A DNA stretch of 31,360 nt from assembly GCA_964421785.1 (NCBI GenBank), contig CAYQZG010000031.1, positions 1 through 31,360 on the forward strand, read 5' to 3'. The notes beneath the pieces were generated by a model, which was not told the origin of the DNA, searched no databases, and was given only the letters and a program-made list of their open reading frames with translations. This document shows positions 7,799 to 13,866 of this stretch, piece after piece (position 1 is the stretch's first letter; each line of letters opens with the position of its first letter). The stretch comes from SKLM01 sp964421785 (GTDB taxonomy: Bacteria; Chloroflexota; Anaerolineae; B4-G1). The position numbers and the translations under genes were made by a program.

Positions 7799-8695
7799 CT
7801 ATCCCTTCACAGAGCCAGCCAACAGGCCCCGCACGAAGAAACGCTGCAGCGAGAAGAAGACGATCAAGGGCAGGAGCATGGTGATGAACGCACCGGCGGT
7901 CAGCAGATGCCAGTCCTGTCCACGCGAGCCGACCATCTCCTGCAAAGCCTGCGTCATCACGGCGACCTCCGGCTTGCTGCCGATGAAGACCAGGGCCACC
8001 AGTAGGTCGTTCCACACCCACAGGAACTGGAAGATGGCGAACGATGCCAGGGCCGGCACGGAAAGCGGCAAGATCAAGCGGATGAAGATGGTGAAGGGAG
8101 AAGCGCCGTCGATGAAGGCCGACTCCAGGATGTCCCTGGGCAGCGTACTGATGTAGTTGTAGAGCAGATACACCGCCAGGGGCAGGCCGAAGCCTGTGTG
8201 TCCCAGCCAGATCGCGAGGAACGTCCCGTTCAGATCGAGCCTGGTGTAGTCCCTGAGAATGGGGATCAGGGCGATCTGCAAGGGGACCACCAGCAAGGCA
8301 ACCACCATGATGAAGAACACTCTGCGCCCGGGGAATTTCATCCAAGCAAACCCGTAGGCCGCGAAGGCAGCGATCAGGATGGGGATGATGGTAGCCGGCA
8401 CCGTGACGGTCAAGCTGTTCAGGAAGGCCCGCCCCAGGTTATCGCCACTGGCCTCGATGACGTTCCCCTCCGCGTCGACAAAGCTCACGTCCTTGCCCAG
8501 CAGCACCTGGCGGTAGTTGTCGAGGGTGAGCTCCGTCGGGTTCCGGATGACCGTCCACCACCCGGTCGAGTTCACCTCATCCCGAGGACGGAAGGATGAG
8601 ACGAGCAGGCCGAGCGTGGGCACGGTCCAAATCAGGACCAGCAGAAGAAGCACACCGTTGAGGACCAGGTCCGATACGAGCTTCTGGCGTTTCAT
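7799..8695 (-). CDS. aglG: Alpha-glucoside ABC transporter permease, AglG type
   Basis: A 298-residue CUT1-family inner-membrane permease with six predicted helices. The N-terminus, LIWTVPTLGLLVSSFR followed by STGWWTVIRNP, and the extracytoplasmic loop with LGKDVSFVDAEG are those of AglG-type alpha-glucoside permeases. The cytoplasmic EAA loop that docks on the ATPase is ESAFIDGASPFTIFIRLILP (about residues 196-215). The C-terminus FVRGLLAGSVKG is typical of CUT1 permeases. Its ATG overlaps the stop of the preceding permease gene (TAATG), with GGAGG 7 bases upstream, so the two subunits are translationally coupled. Partners: the AglF-type permease and the lipoprotein at 9926-11218. The needed ATPase gene is absent here. 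Confidence 0.93.
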   Translation of the reverse strand: MKRQKLVSDLVLNGVLLLLVLIWTVPTLGLLVSSFRPRDEVNSTGWWTVIRNPTELTLDNYRQVLLGKDVSFVDAEGNVIEASGDNLGRAFLNSLTVTVPATIIPILIAAFAAYGFAWMKFPGRRVFFIMVVALLVVPLQIALIPILRDYTRLDLNGTFLAIWLGHTGFGLPLAVYLLYNYISTLPRDILESAFIDGASPFTIFIRLILPLSVPALASFAIFQFLWVWNDLLVALVFIGSKPEVAVMTQALQEMVGSRGQDWHLLTAGAFITMLLPLIVFFSLQRFFVRGLLAGSVKG

Positions 8696-9801
8696 TAGAA
8701 GGCCTCCTGTTCGCCGAACTGCCGCAGGTTATACCACATCACCGGTATGACCGCGATCAGCAGGATAATAGCGATAGCGCCACCGCGTCCGAAGTGCTGG
8801 AACTTGAACATCTGCTTGTAGAAGCGACTGGCTATCACCTCGGTGTTGAAGTTGCCGTTGGTCATCACGAAGACGATGTCGAAGATCTTCAGGGTGAAGA
8901 TGATGATCGTCGTGGACACAGTGACAATGGTGCCCTGAATGTAGGGGATGATGATCCTGAAGAAGATCTGCGTCTCCGTTGCGCCGTCGATCCTCCCCGC
9001 CTCCAACAGCTCCGCGGGGACGCCCTTCAATGCCGCCGATAACAACACCATCGAATAGCCCGTCTGGAGCCACACCATGATGATGATGAGGAACAGGTTG
9101 TTCCACGGCGCCAGCGTGAGCCAGGCCTGCGGCTCACCTCCCAGGCCTACCAGGATGGCGTTCAGCAACCCGATCTGGGCCTGGCTGGCGGGTTTGAAGA
9201 AGTAGATGAAGCGCCAGATCACGCCCGCTCCCACGAACGAGATGGCATAGGGCAAGAAGATGAGTGACTTGGCCAGCGTCTCGAACTTGGACCGATCGGC
9301 AAGAATGGCGACGAGCAGGCCGAAGCCGACGCTGAGCCCTGTGCCGACGATTAACCACATCAGGTTGTTGCGGAAGGAGATGACCATGTCCGGATTGGTG
9401 AAGGCGAAGATGTAGTTGTCCAGGCCTACGAAAGCGTTCGACTTAGCGTCGAAGAAACTCGTATAAAACGTCCTGATGGTGGGGATGAGAAGATACCAGG
9501 ACAGGATCGCTATCGCCGGGCCCACGAAGACGAAGGGGCGCAGAGCATCGGTCCAAGCAGGCGGGAACTGCTCCACCAACCAGTTCGATAGCAGAAACAG
9601 GACCCCGATGCCACCGACGCCCCAGATGATCGCCACCAGCGCGGTGACGAGCTTGGGTGCGTTCCCATCTCGCAGAAAGATAAACCCCTGCCACATCACC
9701 AGGAAGGTGACCACCGGTACAAGCAGGGATATCAACACGCGACCTGTGGTGTAGTATACCCGATCAAGCAAACTTCTAGGCTGTTCGTCACTGCGTTCCA
9801 T
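8695..9801 (-). CDS. aglF: Alpha-glucoside ABC transporter permease, AglF type
   Basis: A 368-residue CUT1 permease. Two hydrophobic helices (about 20-40 and 50-70) precede a further six-helix core, the long form usual for AglF and MalF relatives. The EAA loop is ELLEAGRIDGATETQIFFRI (about residues 268-287). The C-terminal part with LKIFDIVFVMTNG and GRGGAIAIILLIAVIPVMWYN closely follows AglF of alpha-glucoside systems. Start ATG at 9801 follows AAGGAGGGAG. It is preceded by a perfect hairpin behind the binding-protein gene and overlaps the next permease gene by one base. Expected to form a heterodimer with AglG in the cytoplasmic membrane. Confidence 0.93.
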   Translation of the reverse strand: MERSDEQPRSLLDRVYYTTGRVLISLLVPVVTFLVMWQGFIFLRDGNAPKLVTALVAIIWGVGGIGVLFLLSNWLVEQFPPAWTDALRPFVFVGPAIAILSWYLLIPTIRTFYTSFFDAKSNAFVGLDNYIFAFTNPDMVISFRNNLMWLIVGTGLSVGFGLLVAILADRSKFETLAKSLIFLPYAISFVGAGVIWRFIYFFKPASQAQIGLLNAILVGLGGEPQAWLTLAPWNNLFLIIIMVWLQTGYSMVLLSAALKGVPAELLEAGRIDGATETQIFFRIIIPYIQGTIVTVSTTIIIFTLKIFDIVFVMTNGNFNTEVIASRFYKQMFKFQHFGRGGAIAIILLIAVIPVMWYNLRQFGEQEAF

Positions 9802-9846
9802 TGATCTCCCTCCTTATCGGAGTCATTAGATTTGCCCATCTGTGAG

Positions 9847-9881
9847 AAAGCAAGGCAGTCCAGCAGCGACTGCCTTGCTTT
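9847..9881 (-). terminator. Intercistronic hairpin behind the binding-protein gene
   Basis: A perfect 14-base inverted repeat, aaagcaaggcagtc (9847-9860) and gactgccttgcttt (9868-9881), with a 7-base loop. It lies in the 124-base gap between the binding protein and the first permease. There is no long T-tract. Such hairpins in sugar ABC operons commonly stabilise or partly terminate the mRNA so that more binding protein than permease is made. Confidence 0.65.
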
Positions 9882-9925
9882 GCCTACTCATCCATGCTGT
9901 ATCAACGCAGCGAAGCCTAGCCCTA

Positions 9926-11218
9926 CTACTCGGGCCAGCTGGCGTCGATATCCTGCATCACTGAGTCCAGATCCTCACCGTTGACGTAGTCCACCATCCC
10001 CTGCCAGAACGAGCCGGCACCCACAGCGCCGGGCATCAGGTCGGAGCCGTCAAAGCGAACCACGCTGGCTGAGGAGAGAATCTCCGCGTACTTCCGGTCC
10101 GTCTCCGTGGGATACCAGTCCAGCGGCGTGTCCTCGTGCGGCGAGACGAAGCCGCCAGACTTCAGCCACGACTCGGTGGATGCGCCGGTGGTCAGGTACT
10201 CCATGACCTGGCGCACCTCGGGCCGGTCGTTGTAGGCGGCGAAGAGGTCGCCTGCCACCAGGACCGGCTTCGGATGCTCATCCGGCTCGATGGGCGGCAG
10301 GTAGAAGAAGTCCACGTCCTCGCCCACCGTCACGTCGTCGGGGAAGAAGGCGGGGATGAAGCTCGCCTGGCGGTGCAGCCAGCAGCTGGGCGGATCATCG
10401 AACATCGGTGTCGGCGCATCGCCGAAGGGTGTGGTCAGGATAGCCGCCGTGCCGCCCAGCACGTAGTCCTCATTGAACCAGATGTTGCCCATCACCTCGG
10501 CCGCGTTCTTCACCTCGGGGGAGTTGAAGGGCAGATCGTTGGTGACCCACTGGTCGTACTTCTCCGCTGGCTGGGTGCGCAGCATGATGTCCTCCATCCA
10601 GTCGGTGGCCACCCAGCCGGTGGCGCCACTGCTCTCAATGCCGATGCACCACGGTACGCCCCCGTCGGCCACCATCTGGTCCGATAGCGCCAACATCTCA
10701 TCCCACGTGGTGGGAATCTCGTAACCGGCCTCCTCGAACTCGGGCACCGGGTACCAGACGAGGCTCTTGACGCTGGCTCGATACCACACCCCGGCCATGA
10801 TGTCATTCATCGTGGCCAGGTCGAGCCAGGACTGCTGATACTGCCCCTCCAGGTAGCCCTCATCGAACCATTCGTTCAGGTCGATGACGTAATCCTGATC
10901 GACGAAGTTCTGCAGGAGCCCGGGCTGCGGGTGGGCGGCGATGTCGGGCGGGTCACCGCCCTCAAGGCGCACGAGGATCAGGGTCTCGAAGTCGCCCGAG
11001 CCCTCATACTCGATGTCGATGCCGGTCTCCTCCTCGAAGGGCACCATCGAGGCCTCGAAGCGACTCGCGTCCTCGTCGACGAAGGCGCCGAAGATGGTGA
11101 CCGTCTTCTGCTCCGCTTCTTCCTCCGCGGGGGCAGCGCCCCCACCGCAAGCGGCCAACACGAAGGATACGGCGACGAGCAAGCTCAGCAGTTGCCAAAG
11201 CTTCCGATTAGACAACAT
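9926..11218 (-). CDS. Sugar ABC transporter substrate-binding lipoprotein, AglE type
   Basis: A 430-residue extracytoplasmic binding protein of the CUT1 (cluster B) type. Signal peptide LLSLLVAVSFVLAAC ends in the lipobox LAAC, so the mature protein is anchored at Cys24, followed by an acidic linker. Family signs: VTIFGAFVDEDASRFEASM at the start of lobe 1, GDPPDIAAHPQPGLL near 90, PTTWDEMLALSDQM near 170, and VAGDLFAAYNDRPEV late in the chain. The overall pattern follows alpha-glucoside/trehalose binders such as AglE. Start ATG at 11218 follows AAGGAGG with 9 bases between. The permease genes follow directly. The exact ligand is inferred from the GH65, PgmB and TreT genes rather than from binding residues. 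Confidence 0.9.
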   Translation of the reverse strand: MLSNRKLWQLLSLLVAVSFVLAACGGGAAPAEEEAEQKTVTIFGAFVDEDASRFEASMVPFEEETGIDIEYEGSGDFETLILVRLEGGDPPDIAAHPQPGLLQNFVDQDYVIDLNEWFDEGYLEGQYQQSWLDLATMNDIMAGVWYRASVKSLVWYPVPEFEEAGYEIPTTWDEMLALSDQMVADGGVPWCIGIESSGATGWVATDWMEDIMLRTQPAEKYDQWVTNDLPFNSPEVKNAAEVMGNIWFNEDYVLGGTAAILTTPFGDAPTPMFDDPPSCWLHRQASFIPAFFPDDVTVGEDVDFFYLPPIEPDEHPKPVLVAGDLFAAYNDRPEVRQVMEYLTTGASTESWLKSGGFVSPHEDTPLDWYPTETDRKYAEILSSASVVRFDGSDLMPGAVGAGSFWQGMVDYVNGEDLDSVMQDIDASWPE

Positions 11219-11361
11219 GTATCTTTTCCTCCTTGATTAGATAGCGAATACGTTCTTACGGCTCTGATAGGGTCTCCTGTGTAGGTTGTCTTCGTCGACC
11301 ACCTCCTCTTTGGTTAGCAAAGGGTTGTTCTTTTCCAGCACACAGAGCATCGTAGAGGTCG

Positions 11362-12393
11362 TCAATCAAGCGTGCCACAAGACTCCCGTGCGACCAATTT
11401 GCTCTTCAGCACGACCTGGGCCTCATTCGGCCGATCCCCTTTGATAATACGTATCAGAAGCTCGGCCGCGCTCCATCCCAGCCCGAAGGTGGGCACGTGA
11501 ACAGTTGTTAAGGCTGGTGTGATGAAGCGGGCAGCGGTGATGTCATCGAAGCCGACGACAGCGACCTGTTTCGGCACGTGCACGCCCGCCTCATGGAGCG
11601 CTCGCAGCGCGCCCATAGCCACCACATCACTGGCGACGAAGACCGCGCTCGGCGGCTCTTCCAGCGACATCAGCTCCCCAACGGCGACACAACCGCTCTC
11701 TTCATCGAAGTTGCCCTCGCGCACCAACGCCTCCTCGTACGGCAGGCCCGCCCTCTCCAGGGCCTTTCGATACCCCTGCAGGCGCTGTCGGCTTGCAGCG
11801 TAGGCCAACGGTGCGTTGGTGATCATCCCGATGCGCCGATGACCGAGGTCCAGAAGATGATCCACAGCCATCCCCGCCGCGCACACGTTGTCCACATCCA
11901 CCCAGGGGATGTCGGTGCCGTTCAACCGCCCGTGCAAGACGATGGGGAAGCCTTTCTGGTATAGATCCCTCACGTAGGGATTGTCACAACGGGGCCCAGA
12001 AAGGATAAGGCCATCCGTATGCCGGCCTTGCACGAGGCCGACATAGGAGCCATCGGGCTCATCAATCTCGACGGGATGGAAGAGGACATGGTAGCCGTGG
12101 CGGCGGGCCGCGCGACTGATGCCCTCCAGAAGCCCCGGCAGGAAAGCATCTCGATAGGTTCGATCTGGCGCTCGGTGCCACACCAGGGCCAGGGTGCGCG
12201 TCTTCCCGCTCGCCAGACGGCGCGCCGCCGCGTCGGGGTAGTAGTTCAAACGCCGGGCCGCTTCACGCACGCGCTGGCGCGTCTGAGGGCTGATGTGCGC
12301 ATCGGGCACCTCATTCAACACAAGCGACACCGTGGTGCGCGAGACACCAGCTTCTTGGGCCACTTGGCGTTGGGTCGTACGTGATCTGGACAT
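11362..12393 (-). CDS. LacI/GalR family transcriptional repressor
   Basis: A 343-residue LacI-family regulator. The N-terminal helix-turn-helix is QRQVAQEAGVSRTTVSLVLN (about residues 8-27), followed by the hinge helix PDAAARRLASG. The rest is a periplasmic-binding-like effector domain with TLALVWHRAPDRTYRDAF, DGLILSGPRCD, VDVDNVCAAGMAVDHLLDLG, FVASDVVAMGALRALHEAG and VAVVGFDDITAARFITPALTTV in the usual order. It most likely responds to the imported sugar and controls the transporter and phosphorylase genes immediately downstream. The GTG at 12402 is possible, but the ATG at 12393 gives the usual N-terminal length. Its own promoter carries a near-palindrome at the transcription start, suggesting autoregulation. 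Confidence 0.92.
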   Translation of the reverse strand: MSRSRTTQRQVAQEAGVSRTTVSLVLNEVPDAHISPQTRQRVREAARRLNYYPDAAARRLASGKTRTLALVWHRAPDRTYRDAFLPGLLEGISRAARRHGYHVLFHPVEIDEPDGSYVGLVQGRHTDGLILSGPRCDNPYVRDLYQKGFPIVLHGRLNGTDIPWVDVDNVCAAGMAVDHLLDLGHRRIGMITNAPLAYAASRQRLQGYRKALERAGLPYEEALVREGNFDEESGCVAVGELMSLEEPPSAVFVASDVVAMGALRALHEAGVHVPKQVAVVGFDDITAARFITPALTTVHVPTFGLGWSAAELLIRIIKGDRPNEAQVVLKSKLVARESCGTLD

Positions 12394-12432
12394 AGCCCCC
12401 ACCCTGACTCAGCCAGCGGACTAACCCGGGTC

Positions 12433-12448
12433 AGTAACGCGTGTTACT
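12433..12448. promoter_or_regulatory. Probable LacI-family operator
   Basis: agtaacgcgtgttact is a 16-base near-palindrome (seven of eight pairs) with a central CG, the usual shape of LacI-family operators. It begins within two bases of the -10 hexamer of the regulator's promoter and covers the expected transcription start, so binding would block the regulator's own transcription. A second palindrome with the same core, aacgcgtt, lies at 12546-12553. Confidence 0.55.
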
Positions 12449-12449
12449 T

Positions 12450-12478
12450 AGTATACCTTATAGAAGGGGCAAAGTCAA
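12450..12478 (-). promoter_or_regulatory. Sigma-70-type promoter of the LacI-family gene
   Basis: On the minus strand: -35 TTGACT (12473-12478), 17-base spacer, -10 TATACT (12450-12455). This is close to the housekeeping consensus and lies about 60 bases before the regulator start. It could also drive the downstream transporter operon by read-through, because no intrinsic terminator is evident in 11219-11361. Confidence 0.75.
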
Positions 12479-12500
12479 GGAACCTATGAACAGAAACAAC

Positions 12501-12538
12501 CAGTCTCAGTGCTTCAGGTCGTCGTGGCACTGAGACTG
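12501..12538 (-). terminator. Terminator-like hairpin behind the beta-propeller glycosidase gene
   Basis: Perfect 12-base arms cagtctcagtgc (12501-12512) and gcactgagactg (12527-12538) around a 14-base loop. On the minus strand the stem is followed by GTTGTTTCTGTT, moderately T-rich. It would end the glycosidase transcript before the regulator promoter. Confidence 0.6.
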
Positions 12539-12593
12539 CACACCTAACGCGTTGAGGAAACCGGATACTCTGCTTTCCCAGGTGAAGTACGGA

Positions 12594-13571
12594 TTAGCGC
12601 TGCCGGCGCACAGAGAGAGAGCCGGTCTCGCTCACGGCAACGCGCATCGGATCGCTTAGCTCGCCCACGAAAGCGCCATCAGGGGCGTGCATGTGTGTGA
12701 TAAGCATCACCCACTCCCCCTCCAAGTCCTGCACCAGCTTGCCAGCGTAGAGCGATCCGATCTCATCGCCCACCAACGGCTCATCGCTGACACGGCGAAA
12801 TGGGCCAAGAGGCTTTTCAGCCCTCATATAGTGGACACCCGTGAGCGGCTTCTGCCCTGTCTTCCTGCGCCAACAGGATGAATGGATAGAGCCTTGCACA
12901 GAGAACAACAGGTAGTAGCTTCCCTGGATGTGCGCCAGCTGCGGTACCTCCATATGACCGAATGCGCCTGGCTCGGTCACCGGGGGAAGAATCTCCCAAC
13001 GGATCAGATCCTCCGACCGCGCGTGGGCGATCACGCCACGGCCGTCGGGCGGTCCATCGTTGGCCCGAGCGGTGAAGAAGGCGTGGAAGTCGCCTCGCCC
13101 CGTATGTCGAAAGACCCAGGGATCACGCCATGCCTGATCGTGCCACACGTCCAGGTCGAGCAGCTCGTACCAGCGTGGATCGGCGACGATGAGTGGGTTT
13201 TCTGGGTGCTTCTCCCAGTGGATCAGATCCATGGAGGTAGCCAGCCCGATGCGCTGCACCAGCCCCTCCTCGCTCTTCTTGCCCCCGGTGTAGAAGAGAT
13301 ACCACACACCCTGATGTCGGATGACACTACCGGTCCAGGTGGTGTAACTATCGAAAGCATCGCCGCTGTCTGGGCTGGGGTGTAGCGCGTCGGGCAGCAC
13401 CCGCCAGTCCCGTAGGTCTTGAGAGACGGCGTGTCCGATGGAGACGTTCCAGTGGCGCAGGTCTGGGTCGCCTAACGAGCGCGGGGCCTGCAGGTAGAAG
13501 ATGTGATAGTCAAGGCCATCCTGGGCCAGCCAGAAGTCCCAGACCCATTTATCCGCCAGGTGCAGTGTCAT
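12594..13571 (-). CDS. GH32/43/68-like five-bladed beta-propeller glycosidase
   Basis: A 325-residue protein with no signal peptide, made of repeated blades ending in patterns such as SQDLRDWRVLP, SMDLIHWEKHP and SEDLIRWEILP. Three acidic positions fit the furanosidase superfamily: D12 in VWDFW (nucleophile place), D150 in AWRDP (transition-state stabiliser, the RDP motif) and E208 in MEVPQ (acid/base place, where GH32 has EC). This suggests hydrolysis of a furanoside such as a fructoside or arabinoside; the exact family and substrate cannot be assigned. The ATG used has only a weak ribosome binding site. Just upstream lies the tail of a broken sugar permease gene, so this gene may once have belonged to a separate transporter operon. 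Confidence 0.8.
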   Translation of the reverse strand: MTLHLADKWVWDFWLAQDGLDYHIFYLQAPRSLGDPDLRHWNVSIGHAVSQDLRDWRVLPDALHPSPDSGDAFDSYTTWTGSVIRHQGVWYLFYTGGKKSEEGLVQRIGLATSMDLIHWEKHPENPLIVADPRWYELLDLDVWHDQAWRDPWVFRHTGRGDFHAFFTARANDGPPDGRGVIAHARSEDLIRWEILPPVTEPGAFGHMEVPQLAHIQGSYYLLFSVQGSIHSSCWRRKTGQKPLTGVHYMRAEKPLGPFRRVSDEPLVGDEIGSLYAGKLVQDLEGEWVMLITHMHAPDGAFVGELSDPMRVAVSETGSLSVRRQR

Positions 13572-13607
13572 CGTCGTTCACAGAGCTGACTTCTTCCATC
13601 GATTCTC

Positions 13608-13860
13608 CTAGGCTCCTACCTTGATGCCACTGGTGACCAAACTCTGCACGAACCACTTCTGGAAGAGCAGAAACACGATCAGCACCGGAACGGTGATCAT
13701 CGCGGCAAAGGCCATACGTGCCAGAGCGTCTTCATCAGAGGGCGAGAGGGAGATGATGATCAGCCCGCCAATTCGCTCCGGCCAAGAGACCCGCCTGAAG
13801 TAGTCATCGCGCTTATCGACCGACTCGACCTTAGTTAGACGATGAGGAAGCTCAGAGGAT
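13608..13860 (-). pseudogene. C-terminal remnant of a CUT1 sugar ABC permease
   Basis: On the minus strand an open frame ending in TAG at 13608-13610 reads ARMAFAAMITVPVLIVFLL, then FQKWFVQSLVTSGIKVGA. This is the last helix and C-terminal tail of MalG/AglG-type permeases; the intact AglG here ends VFFSLQRFFVRGLLAGSVKG. The preceding residues of the frame (about 40, including SLSPSDEDALA) only vaguely resemble a permease, the EAA loop and five helices are missing, and no plausible start is present. It is therefore a truncated gene. It abuts the glycosidase gene, which starts about 35 bases further on. Confidence 0.65.
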
Positions 13861-13866
13861 CTAAGG

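Noticed and set aside
11219..11361. Separate operator/promoter for the binding-protein gene
   Set aside because: A ctttg/caaag hairpin and a weak GAA...TTC symmetry are present, but no convincing -35/-10 pair or copy of the regulator's operator was found.
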